Assembly: GCF_029852145.1 (NCBI RefSeq)
Contig: NC_079969.1
Coordinates: 4,278,001-4,342,000 of the forward strand
Reading direction: 5' to 3'
Length of the DNA: 64,000 nucleotides
Source of the DNA: Microplitis mediator
Taxonomy: Eukaryota; Arthropoda; Insecta; Hymenoptera; Braconidae
A program made the position numbers and the translations under genes. A model generated the notes under the pieces. It was not told the origin of the DNA and did no database searches. It saw only the letters and a list, made by a program, of their open reading frames with translations. Numbering within the stretch: the stretch's first letter is position 1; each line of letters starts with the position of its first letter. This document shows, one piece after another, positions 34,915 through 46,900 of this stretch.

Positions 34915-37900
34915 GCTGCTGTGATATAATAACTGGATTTTTTATGAAATTGAATTGTTTTTTAATTAACTTTTGTTTTTTTTTTTATAAAAATAACTCT
35001 AATATGTACATACGGTATTTACATTTTAGTTTTTATTTATTTTTTATATATGTATATATAAATATACAGTGGTCTTGATGTAATAATAACTGAATTTTTA
35101 ATGAAGTTTAATTCTTTTTAAATTAACTTGCCGTTTTTTCGAAAAAAAGTAACTTTAGATGTAGCTATAGTTATTTTTTTTTACAACCGTCGCGCTCAGG
35201 GGCCGTTCACTCAGTGCTTATCGGACTACATTACGTCAGGAGCTGGTCAAATCAATACTAACCTTATAAAACGAAACATAGTTACTAGATTTCTATAGTA
35301 ATTTCGTGTTATTACAAGAATAAGCTCAGCAATGACTTTGAATGTAAGGGATGCCTCTTCTCGACTAATTCAAAAAATAATAGCGCTCAAATTTTAAAAT
35401 GAAAAAAAAAATTGAATTTCCAAATTATTACAGTTTGTAAATAAATGTTGGATAAAATACCTAATTTTGATCGCAATCAAGTTATAATAGTTTTTATTCT
35501 CAAACCTGCTTGATTTTGAGGCTTATATTCAATATTTGCTACTACTTTTTGTAAACAATGGAGAAAGGGAATTCAAAGTTAGGGAGTATAGAAATTAGAT
35601 TCTGCTGTATGAGAATATGACTACTGATATTTTACCTATGACGTATACAAGACAATCTTGTACTATTTTTATGAAAGTATCTTACGGAAGACCTTTAGGT
35701 ATCTACATCTTTATATATAAATCTATCGCAAGATATTAATGCAAGATTCTTAGACAAGATTGTTGCAGGACTTGCCTATGATATTGTACAAAATAACATT
35801 GAAGATGTCTTGTTCAAAATAATTTAGTAAAGTTACCTACGCGTATCTTGAGCAAGTCTTGCAGCAGAAATTACTTGCAGACACTAATACAGATCTAGTC
35901 ACCCTCGCAGATTTGAATCACGGTGGAAACACGGTGGGTTTGTTCCATTTTACCACTGTGATTACGCGGTGGATGCAGCATGGAACCACGGTGGTGAAAT
36001 AGCACAAAGCCACCGTGTAACCACGGTGGATCCACGGTGTTTCCACCGTGATTCAGATCTGCGAGGGCATTTAAGATTTACCCTATTTCAGTGTACCTAA
36101 TGTCGAAACAATTTCGTGCAAGTAAATTAGCCGAAAATTTGAAAATGATCGTAATAGCCCTGCATAAAATATCCGATAGATTCTTATAGCTGTATGTATA
36201 AGGCCAATACTTAACTATATCACTTCTCATAGAACTCATTCATTCTTATAAAATCTCTGTGGAAACTCATGAGAATCTATTGGATTCTATAAGATTTTCT
36301 AAACAGGGAGCGCATTCAATGCCTTGAGTATGCAAACATTTTTATTGAAATATTTCCCGGACATATTGCCGTGCTAAGCGCAAAAGCTGTAACTTGTATT
36401 AAAATATCATAGTAAATTACCACTTTTCTCTTATCATGGCAGTATGATCAATACAAGTACAATTTCATTAATTAATCTATGAATTACTTCAATTGAATAA
36501 TTACGCACTCATTATTAATCGTTTATGTTTTCAGTGATCAATTATTTAGAACAATGGCCGATTTAGTTGTATCTGAAGGTTATGCTGCAGCTGGATATGA
36601 ATACATAAATATTGATGACTGTTGGATGGAAAAAAATCGTGCTAGTAATGGAAATGTTGTGCCTGACCGACAGAGATTTCCATATGGACTAAGAAGCCTC
36701 AGCGATTATGTAACATAATATTTATACTTTTTATTTTTTAATCTTCTGATATCCGTTACTTTATATTTCTTCTTCCGGTGGTTAGTCAAGCAAACTTTTT
36801 CAATAAATAAAACGCTCATTTGTTTAGATTCATATGAAAGGATTGAAGTTTGGAATTTATGGCGACTATGGAAATTATACTTGTGCTGGTTATCCAGGAA
36901 TTTTAGGTTACATGAAAAATGATGCGGCGTCTTTCGCTGCATGGAATGTTGATTACGTAAAACTAGATGGCTGCTATGCAGATCCGTCTGAAATGGATCG
37001 TGGTAAACATACTGTACACTACTCATACAACCATATTTAATAATACCGTTTTTCCCGGAATTTTTCTTCCTTTTTGTTTGGTTAATGTAATAATTAAATT
37101 CGGTAAATGTTATAATGCGTTCTTTTCTTCCTTGCGATCTATACAATAGATCCATAAATATTTGAAATTTTAAAGAATGCATTCAATTCGCTGACGCTCG
37201 TATTCCCAACCCCTAACTTGAATATTATACTCGGCACTAATTATCTAAGATACTATTAAAGTAATTCCATTGTCAGGCACAAGACTATGTCTTGATAGTA
37301 ATTAAATTTTTTGACTATCAGGTTATCCAGAATTCGGCATACATTTAAATCGTACTGGAAGACCTATGATTTACTCATGTAGTTGGCCTGTTTATCAAAT
37401 TTATGCTGGAATAAAAGTAAGTGAAATTCCAGATCTAGATCCAGTTCGAATTTAGACTCTTAATATTAATATTCAAAGGTAATTTTTTATTTCCTCTTTA
37501 AATCACATGGGAAATTTGATTGTTTTATTATTTAAATGGGAAATAAAAAATTACGTTGCGCGACCTATCAATGCTAATATTAAGGACTTAAATTTCATCT
37601 GGATCTATTGTGCCCTCTGCCGAAATTTTGAGACCAGTCATGAAAAATAGATGATTTTTTTGTCTCGACCTCATATATTTATGTACTTATCTACTTATTT
37701 ATACGCATGTAGCCCAATTTCTCTTCTATCATCTCACACTGCAATCTCTGGAGAAATTACAATGATATTCAAGATTCATGGGCGAGCTTAGAGACTATCA
37801 TTGATTATTACGGTGACAATCAAGATGACATTATACCTAATGCCGGCCCAGGTCACTGGAATGATCCCGACATGTTGATCGTTGGCAACTTCGGACTTAG

Positions 37901-38907
37901 TTACGAGCAAAGTAAAACTCAAATGGCATTGTGGGCTATTTTAGCTGCCCCTCTATTGATGTCCGTTGATTTGAGAACCATCCGACCAGAGTACAAGGCT
38001 ATTTTACAAAATAAAAAAATTATTGCTGTTGATCAAGATCCTCTCGGCATTCAAGGACGCAGAATTTATAAAGTTAGCTCATAGACATTTTATTTAATTC
38101 TCTATAAAATATTTATTTTTTACTAAGTTTTCATCTGAACTTTAGCATAAAGGCATTGAAATATGGGCGAGACCAATCACTCCCGTTTATCAAAGTTACT
38201 ATTCCTATGCTATTGCATTTTTGAATAGAAGAACAGACGGAACACCTTCGGATGTATCAGTTACACTCAAAGAGTTGGGACTCCAATACCCGAAAGGTTA
38301 TGCAGTAGAAGTAAGTTCAATAATCACTAAGTTTTATTAAAATACACTTGAAGATTTTGAAACCCACCATTAACTTTCCGTGCGATCATTGGTTGCTGAG
38401 ATATCGATAATCAAAGACAAAAGGATCCTTTTCCATTTGAAGACTGATATCTCGGCGAGAAGTGGACGTATCAAGGTCTATAAAAAAATAAATTAAAGCT
38501 GAATAATAAAAGTATCCGATCCTCATAGTAGTTAAGCAAAAAAAAATTTTCCACGCCTGTAGACAAAAAAACAAAATTTTGAAAATTTTCTTGTCACTGG
38601 TTTTTCTAAGTTGAAAATCGCCAAAAAATTTGGATTTTTTTTTTATCCCTTAATTTTTGGCAGTAGTGTAATAAACGGATTTACATTGAAAATAAATGTT
38701 TTTTTTTGTTTCAAGGATTTATATGAAGAAGTCAATTATGGAATATTAACACCTGAAACTAAGATCAAAGTGAAAGTCAATCCCTCAGGTGTTGTTATTC
38801 TTCGCTGTGATGTTCAACGTGAACAATACTTTGCTCGAAATCATCTACTGTCACCATTCTTGCCTTTGCATCCAGTTTTCAATGGCAAAGAAAATTCATT
38901 TGAATAA
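33722..38907 (+). CDS. GH27 alpha-N-acetylgalactosaminidase / alpha-galactosidase
   Basis: Secreted or lysosomal retaining glycosidase that removes terminal alpha-GalNAc or alpha-Gal. Exons: 33722-33873, 36535-36709, 36828-37002, 37322-37416, 37713-38072, 38146-38310, 38716-38907; 437 aa, the normal family length. Residues 1-18 form a signal peptide (MFMILSLFLIISSRTSA). The mature protein opens ENGLARTPPMGWLAWERFRC. Catalytic blocks: YINIDDCWM, KFGIYGDYGNYTC, nucleophile Asp156 in DYVKLDGC, and an acid/base aspartate in HWNDPDML. Specificity loop YSCSWPVY has Ser188 as in alpha-GalNAc-ases but Val191 where those have Ala and alpha-galactosidases have Leu. N-glycosylation sites include GNYT and LNRT. 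Intron 1 (2.66 kb) is packed with repeats. Two AATAAA-like signals follow the stop. The exact substrate is uncertain. Confidence 0.95.
34032..34231. repeat. Intact MITE of the 8-9 bp duplication family
   Basis: Ends GATCCTGAAGTTAGCAGAC and GTCGGCTAACTTCAGGATC; internal core ATATGCACATGTAAAAAAT. Flanks are A-rich, so the duplication cannot be measured. It lies in GH27 intron 1. Confidence 0.7.
34716..35170 (+). repeat. Imperfect tandem repeat of about 155-195 bp, three units
   Basis: Units begin near 34716 (CAGTGGCCTTGATATAAT), 34911 (ACAGCTGCTGTGATATAATA) and 35066 (CAGTGGTCTTGATGTAATAA). All share AATTAACTT..GTTTTTT and, in the first two, AATAACTCTAATATGTACAT. Confidence 0.65.
34853..34910. 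repeat. (TA)n microsatellite
   Basis: About 29 uninterrupted TA dinucleotides at the junction of two tandem-repeat units in GH27 intron 1. Confidence 0.95.
35903..36067. repeat. CACGGTGG-rich inverted-repeat element, short copy
   Basis: Ends CCTCGCAGATTTGAATCACG and CGTGATTCAGATCTGCGAGG. Between them CACGGTGG/CCACCGTG words repeat in both orientations every 12-20 bp. A far longer relative starts at 62961. Confidence 0.8.
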
Positions 38908-38954
38908 TCGACTGTAGATTTTTTACTCACTAATTTTTATAGATTGTTCATTTA

Positions 38955-38960
38955 AATAAA
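38955..38960 (+). terminator. GH27 polyadenylation signal
   Basis: AATAAA 48 bp after the stop, with a second at about 38965. Confidence 0.6.
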
Positions 38961-40907
38961 TTTTAATAAATATTATATATATAAGGAGATTTTATGTTAT
39001 AAGATCAGAGTACATTTTGTAATTTAGAATAAAGTAAAACAAACTTAACAAAATTCTACAAGACTTATTATTGTCATAAACTATACCTTGTTGCAATTTT
39101 TTTTTAGTTGTGTCAAAGAAAATTTATCATCAAGGGGATTCCCCATTCACTTGGGTACTTTTATTTTTCTTGCCCCAAGAAAACTTTTGCACTATGAATT
39201 GAGAACGAAAGTTTTTTTGAAGAGATACAAAATTTCTTGCGCAAAAAAATTCTCATTTTCTGTGTATCAAAATTTATGAACAATAAATCATTTGAATAAT
39301 GAAGACTATATTAAATTATATTATCTTCTATTTAGTCAACCCTAAATTCTTAATTACAGAGTACATATAATTATTTTTAATTAAAATATGAATCAAAGTT
39401 TGTTTCTGAACAATGAAAAAAAAAGTCGCGATCTAATTACGTACATGATAGAGAGATGTCACTAGTATACTCCTTTTATCGCCGTGGTTGTTTCGTTTCA
39501 GTGCAGCTAAGCTTAGCCCATCAACCCCTTATCGAACCCTCCCATCCAACAAAACTTCGAACGTGTGAGAAAAGCTTTAGGGGCAGTAGTAATATGGCTG
39601 TTTCTTTGTGGTAAACGATTTTTATAAAACCGAAATGTTTATTTGTACAAAAACACGTCCTAGTTTTAAAAACAGTACTATGATCATAGTTTAGTGTGTT
39701 ATAATAGATAAAAAATCTTGTAGTAAATAATGTGTTTTAGATTTAGCATTAAACGAAAATAATGTTAAGTTTATACTCTCTGTGATTTTTTTCGTCAGTT
39801 CCAATTTAATAGATCTTAAAAATGAAACTAAAAACACTGTTATGACCACGGTAAGTTAAAAATTTAACTTCAGATATCGTGATAATTAATAATTTATCTA
39901 AAATATCATAAATCAATGGTTTTAACTCAAATAATTTCAAATAATTCAAATAATTTAAAATCATGGCTATTATGGACATTCAATATCGTCAATTATTCAA
40001 AATTATCTTTCTTAATCAGAGGTCATATTGTTTAAGTAAAAAGTATTTCAATATGGTCTTCGAAATTAGGGGTAGATTGGCATCCAACTCATATTAGAAT
40101 CAATATACAGTCTTATAAATACTTAATATATGCATTTCATTGACTTGTTTCGACGCTCGATTCCGCGATTTTACGTTTATTTTTCTGTCACAAAAATTTG
40201 TTTTGTGTATTAATTATAATTAGTGTAGAAGATACTAAATTTTTTATGACAAAACTGATATTTTATTCGTCATAAGCCGAACCACGACATTATTATCTAG
40301 CTAACGTAAATTTACTGTTTTCAAGTAGTAAAACTAGGACAATAGGGTAAATCGATACGAACTACCATTCATGGTTAACTCCCTATCACAGGCATATTGC
40401 TATTTTTAGAACCAAAATTTATTTTTCTTTTTAAGTACTGATAATAATGAGAAATTTTTTTGATTGTTATTTATTTTTATAAACGATTATTTTATTATTT
40501 CTATCGCTTAAATAATTGGGAAGCTTAAGAAATATTTTATAGATTTTCGTAACTATAATATATTTGGTTTTAATAAAATAATTTTATGCATGTCGAATTT
40601 TTTTAAAAAATGGCCAATCATACTTTGAAATTTCCCTGATTGAAAAAAATTATTTGGAATGATTCAGAACAATTTGAAATTATTTAAAATAATTTGAATC
40701 GACTAATATATAGATATACACTTAACATGGAGAAAATCATTTTTCTTAATCAGGGTTTTAAATTGATTAACATTTTTTCTATATAACATCGGATATACGG
40801 AAAGAGAAAACAATTTTGATTAACAATAAAAATTTTTTTCTAATAATAGTGATACTTTCTTATCACATTCCTGCCGAATATAAAACACTTTCGTATAGTA
40901 TATAGTA

Positions 40908-41929
40908 GACTGATTCAAAAAAATCAACTAATTTTTTTTCTCTTCATTATATCGAAAATATTGTTGGAAATGACGAAAAAAAAATACTGTGAAAGTTTGA
41001 GCTCTTAATATTAATATTAACAACCGCCGCATCGCAATTTTCTATTTCCCGTTTAAATAACATGGGATCATTTATTTTTTAAGCTTTGGAATTTTGTAGC
41101 TCACGGTGGGACAAATACTTTTGAATGTTCAAGACATATTCTTATGGGAAATTTGACGCTCTACAAAAAAGGTCTCTTATAATTTTTCGATATTTTTATT
41201 TCTTCAAAAGTAATTCGGAGTTAAAATTAGATTGACGATAAATCTTTACATTATTTAAATTTTTTGACGCAACCATCAACTTTATCCGAAAATTTTAGAG
41301 GACATTTTTTGTAGAGCATTTTATTTCCTACAACTTATCTCAGAGAAAATTTTCGATATTTCTCATAAGTCGTAAGTTATTCGCAATTAACTGAAAATTT
41401 AATATAATTAATTTTAAGCATCAAAATTTAGATTATTTAAGAAAATTTTCAGTTAATTGCAAATAACATACGACTTAAATGAAATATCGAAAATTTTCTC
41501 TGAGATAAGTTGTAGGAAATAAAATGCTCTACTAAAAATGTCCTCTAAAATTTTCGGATAAAGTTGATGGTTGCGTCAAAAAATTAAAAAAATGTGAAAA
41601 TTTATTGTCAATCTAACTTTAACTTCGAATTACTTTTGAAGAAATAAAAATATCGAAAAATTATAAGAGACCTTTTTTGTAGAGCGTCAAATTTCCCATA
41701 AGAATATGTCTTGAACATTCAAAAGTATTGGTCCCACCGTGAGCTACAAAATTCCAAAGCTTAAAAAATAAATGTTCCCATGTTATTTAAACGGGAAATA
41801 GAAAATTGCGATGCGGCAGTTGTTAATATTAAGAGCTCAAACTTTCACAGCATTTTTTTTTCGTCATTTCCAACAATATTTTCGATATAATGAAAAAAAA
41901 AAAAATTAGTTGATTTTTTTGAATCAGTC
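40908..41929. repeat. 1.02 kb palindromic TA-flanked element
   Basis: Two arms of about 490 bp are near-perfect reverse complements around a spacer of about 45 bp at 41401-41443. Ends are TA + GACTGATTCAAAAAAATCAA and TTGATTTTTTTGAATCAGTC + TA. No transposase ORF. A shorter cousin with TCTTAATATTAATATT and CATGGGAAAT motifs lies in a GH27 intron (about 37425-37620). Confidence 0.85.
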
Positions 41930-43494
41930 TAGTGTATAGTTGTAGTATTATTTTTTGGTAGATATTAAGAAAGTTAATTATTTAAAACTTATAACCAGCA
42001 GCCTTAGTTTTGGCAAACTCAAGTAACAGGCTGGCCTAAAAAAAACTGATTTATTACCGACAACTACAGTAATGACCGGTTCTTGCCAAGCAGGATACGC
42101 ACTCGAATAAAATTAACAATATCACGGTAAAATTATTCTGACCCACCTCACGGAATATTTAAATACGGAAAGCATTAAATTTGAATTAATCACTTGAACT
42201 TAATTACATCTAGTAAGAAAATAAGGAAGAGATACCGGTAAGAAATCACGGGCGTTAACTAGAAATAAGAAATAAAATAACGAGGGCTTATTTATTGCCA
42301 AATAATGCAAACTACTTAAAAATATTTTATTTAAAAATAACTATGGTTATAATAAAATTTACAATAATTTTACCGATGATTAATTTCAAAACTAAACTCA
42401 AAAACTTAAATAAATTAGGACCGTTTCTTTCTCATAACCTTCTCTTAGAAGTATACGAAAAAAAATGGAGACAAAAAATGTCCGAATTTTTATTATGCTG
42501 CCGACCAAACTTGAAACAGGAAATTGAGTCGTCCAAAAATGACTATGCTGTACTATAATTATTATTGCACGGAGAAAATACTTCAAGACTTAAGATTTTA
42601 ATTTTTTAAATCAATTATCAAATCTTACTTTTGTAGAAACTTCGTTTAGTTTAAAAATTCTGTGTTTGGGTCCATTCAACACGTAGTTTTATTTGTGGTT
42701 GGTATTCATAACAGCCTGTTTTCCCATGAGGTTTTGTTCGGTATATTAAGACACACGTTTGCTAATATTTCAGGTGAGTCAATCATAACATTGATTACTT
42801 TATGGAAGAAGCAGAGATCTAGGTCTGTAATATTAGGATAATTATGACTCAACTTCCTGTTTGAAATTCGGTCGACATCATACTAAAAATTCGTAAATTT
42901 CTTAAGCTCATTTTCTTCCCTGTAAATGTGCGTCTTGTTGAAGAAAACGTTAGCAGTACCCAAATTTTCAGAAATATCTAAGTTTCAATTTTAACAAAAC
43001 CGAATTTTTTTCGACATATTAATTTTTTGAACGTAGAAAATAATGGGGTCCTCTTCACAAAAGTCTGTTAGTAGATTGTAGTGTACATATATTAGTCCAG
43101 TAATGTATGAGAAGAAATGTATTGAATAAATTCATCGCGCAGTCGCTGGTCTGTCTACATTATGAAATCAACAGTTAAATGTCTCACCAATGTCACTATG
43201 CAAGCATGGTCTAGATGTTATAATTGAGATGTAGAAGTACAGAGGGATATTTATAGGGTAGCTTTCCAGTATGGAAAGAAGAAAACTAGATTGATCATCC
43301 TCTTATTTACACTAGAGTAAATTACAACGTACAAACTAATTCTATTAAATATTTATTATTGAGGAATATCTTTCGTATTATCATGTGATTTTAATTTTTT
43401 AATATAAAAAGTAGTTCATAATTAAAGCAAACTCTGAAATTGGGTCATTAAAAATTAAATTCAAACAAGTGGTTGCGTTAAATCTATAAGTATT

Positions 43495-43806
43495 ATGGAT
43501 AGGAAAAGAGTTGTCGATCTTATATTATTTTTAGACGTGTGCCAAGTGTATCTTCAAACACGAAAAAAAAATATGAGAGACTTATATACTCTTTGGGCGA
43601 TAATAACTTTCGTTCGCAATGAAGATTCCGCTGAATTTTTACGCTGGTGCCGAGCTTGTAATGTGAAACATTTGAGAGGATCTCAAGATAATGAGATACA
43701 AAAACAAAAAAAGAGTATCCCGAAAAATGAAAAAAAGTGTTTGGAAACGCGAATTTTACGAGCTATACAAGAATTATTTTACTGCGGATGTCTTTCAAGC
43801 AATTAA
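43495..43806 (+). CDS. Unrecognised 103-codon ORF, possible gene or terminal exon
   Basis: The ORF starts MDRKRVVDLILFLDVCQVYL, has cysteines in WCRACNVKH and FYCGC, and a lysine/glutamine-rich stretch (KQKKSIPKNEKK). I do not recognise the family. Codon use and GC exceed the surrounding intergenic DNA. An AATAAA cluster follows within 30 bp of the stop, and the frame is open upstream to 43459, so it could be a last exon. It ends 173 bp before the fid-like start codon on the same strand. A separate small gene, a dicistronic upstream ORF or chance are all possible. Confidence 0.4.
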   Translation: MDRKRVVDLILFLDVCQVYLQTRKKNMRDLYTLWAIITFVRNEDSAEFLRWCRACNVKHLRGSQDNEIQKQKKSIPKNEKKCLETRILRAIQELFYCGCLSSN

Positions 43807-43979
43807 GTTTTTCATCAACTTAATAAACAAATAAATTTTTATTCATTAGGATATTGAAAACTAGAGTTAAAGGAGTATTTTAAAAAATCATCTTGTACAT
43901 ATCTATTTTAATGATGATAACATAATTTCAGTACTTTTACCACGTCTGTGGAAGATACGACGCATCATAGTTGACAGTA

Positions 43980-46900
43980 ATGTCTGAAAGCGAAGGAGAA
44001 CAAACAGCTAGATCCATAGCATTAGAACAAGTATATGTTCATGAAGTCTATGAGCAATGTGCTGAAAAAACCGCTCAAAATCGTCATTGGCCAAAAATTT
44101 ATAAATTTCTCGAGGAACTTGAACCTGGAGCTCTAGTTTGTGATATAGGTAAAGTTCACATTTATTTTTTCTAACATTGTGTTCATTACTTTGATTTTTC
44201 ACAATAATTTTTTTACTTCAGGTTGTGGAAATGGCAAATATTTGAGTATTAATAATAATATTTTTCAAGTCGGTGCGGATAGATGTAAAAAATTTACAGA
44301 CATTGCACGACGAAAAAATAACGAAGTAAATTTTTTTCTTTATGGATCTTTATATGGTTTGAAATAGTGTTTAAATATTCAATTAATTTACAGGTATTAA
44401 TATGCGACAATTTAGCACTACCATTTCGAGACGAAAGTTTCGATGCAGTTTTATCAATCGCCGTTGTTCATCACTTTGCAACAACCGAGAGGCGAGTGAA
44501 TGCATTGAGAGAACTTGCACGTGTTTTAAGAATCGGCGGAAAACTAGTAATATCAGTTTGGGCTATGGAACAAAGACATAGAAAGGTATTTCATAAGAAT
44601 AAGTTATTTTCCTATAGTTTTTCCATAAATTTTGGGCGCCATTATGTCTTACTTTACACGTGTGATCCAATTTCAAAATTTAACCCTTAAATGTGCGATT
44701 TTTTTCACTATTCTCAAATATATTTTGTTACCTCCATAAGGATTTATAGTTTCAAAATTCAAAATTGAACCGCCGCATCAGTTTTCGAAAAGAAAACCAA
44801 ATTGTCTATAATCTGTGAATGAAATAGGAAACACGTCACTAGAGTTTGTATGTTCGATCGATTTTCGGGGTATTGCAGATATGCAACAGAGCGAATTCAA
44901 GGGTCAAAAGGGTCAAATCTTTATATTTTATCAACAACGATTTTTTTTTTTTGACAAGAATCGTAAGATTAATTATTTTTTATCAATACGATACTACTAA
45001 CTATACATTTCGATTAAAACAAAATGAAAAGTTATTGTTTAAAATTGTTTGACAAAATAGAATAGATAAAAGACAGATCATGAATCAAGTTGACAATTGA
45101 ACAAGTGGCGATGAGTTAAAAAGGTTTAGGCTAAAGACAGATGAAGCGTAAAGGTTAGATTAGTTTGGATTTATAGTGTTTTTATATAGGTTAAGGCCGT
45201 TCTTGAATAATATGTCTCTCACTATTTTATAATATTCAATGACATTGAACTGTCAAAACCGTATTAAAAGTTTATTTATTGATTAACATAAAAGACAAAG
45301 CGTTAATTGGAAAACTGACAATGTAGGTCCGATTTCCGCGATATAGTTTTAAAAAAAATTATTGGCAGCTGTTTATGATTAGCTGTGTACTGGAATTTAT
45401 AAAATAAGTTTTCCGTATGATCTTCATGTGAAGATTATAATTCAAATTTTAAATTTTGTTACACAGCTAATGTGAACATGTGTAAATAGATTGTCCTTTT
45501 TTTGAGCAATACTTAAATTTATTTTTTCAATTCATTATTGACATTTTAATAGTTATGACAGTTGAGTCATTCAATGTTTTAAAAAGTGGGGAGATCTTTC
45601 TGATAATGCCCTTAATACAAAATTACTATTAGACGCACTCGGACCGATGTCTGGCCGACGAAAGGGAACATGACTTCATATTCATCTCGTTTTATAACGT
45701 TGTAAAGCGCCCTCTATAATCAGCGCCTGCGCTCTTTTGGCCTTCCCAGGAACTTGACTCTAGCAGTTGGCAACCTTAGTATAGTCAGTTACCGAGAACT
45801 AAAATACTGCCAACTTCAAAGCCGCGTGCGCAGTCGTAATAGTTCAAATTTCCCAGTTAAAAAATATATGAGGATATCGGGGTCTATTTAGTTCAGATGT
45901 AAATAATTTTCTGATATGACCATATACATATATACGGGCAAACCAGACTATATATGAGCTGATCAGAAAATTTTTCCACGGGAATACTTATTAGATACAA
46001 AAAGCATTGTCTTATATTTTTTGTTTTACAGTTCGAATCTCAAGATGTTTTAATTCCTTGGCCTAAAGCTTATTGCTTAAATGCTACATGCTACTGTGGA
46101 ACAAAGATTCCATGTGATGATGAGCAACGTTATCACCTAACAAGGAAATCTATTTTACCATTAAAACGTGAACAACAAAAGTATAAATGCCGACGATACA
46201 GGAATGATCCTTTTGTTAGTTCATCACCATCTACAAGTAGCTTATCAAGTCCTAACGAAACATGTTATAGTTTTGTTCGCCGCGCTATACAGGTAATATT
46301 ATATTGCAATTCTCCACTAAAATCTTATTGTAGGTATAATACTTTTCACAAAATATATTTCTTCTTTTACAGAAATTAGCAGGAAAAAGAAACATTAGCC
46401 ATCGCCCATGGTTTTTTGATTCTTTCCACAATATTAGCTGTAAAAATCGTCATCACGAATTCGATTCTGATGAAAATTCTGATGTCGATGATATCCCTAT
46501 TGAATTACGAAGGTTGGAAGATGAACATGTAAGATTAAACAAACTGGACAATACTTTCGGTATTAAATCTAAAAGTCTTGGTGATATTTTGGAAATTCAA
46601 CACCTAGACTTAGTACGATCGCGTTCAAGTATTCCAGATCTATGGTCAACAGTAGCTTTGGAAGAAGAATTTTGTGACCGATCTTCATTACAAAAGCCGT
46701 TAGGAAAATCCAAGTCGCGATTTATTAAACAAAAAAATCACTGTTTAGAAAACAATTATCTCGAAAAAACTGTTCAAATTACTGATAATGGAGAACTTAC
46801 TAAGAATCTTACAGAATTACAGGCTAACGTAAGTATTTTTATGATTTTCAATAAAGAAATAGAAGGGCGAACTTGGGAACTCGAGTACTAGTTCCCTGAT

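Larger units (their letters stand above)
38908..43494. other. Intergenic region with a 1 kb palindrome
   Basis: Less AT-rich sequence at about 39450-39620, where AATATGGCTG followed by a GTAAAC donor at 39611 could be a promoter and first exon (weak). The long palindrome is at 40908-41929. The rest is AT-rich. An 87-codon ORF at 42295-42558 has no recognisable domain and I do not call it a gene. Confidence 0.5.

Noticed and set aside
36706..37182. Minus-strand ORF of 158 codons
   Set aside because: Lies opposite a conserved GH27 exon and its introns; low complexity and no domain.
39088..39279. ORF of 63 codons
   Set aside because: Made of the CTTGG/CCAAG repeat family.
42295..42558. Plus-strand ORF of 87 codons in the intergenic gap
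   Set aside because: First half is AT-rich low complexity and no splice or family signal supports it.
45640..45850. Alternative promoter or CpG island in fid intron 3
   Set aside because: Locally GC-richer with CpGs (GCGTGCGCAG), but I could not separate it from a repeat and saw no start codon plus donor.
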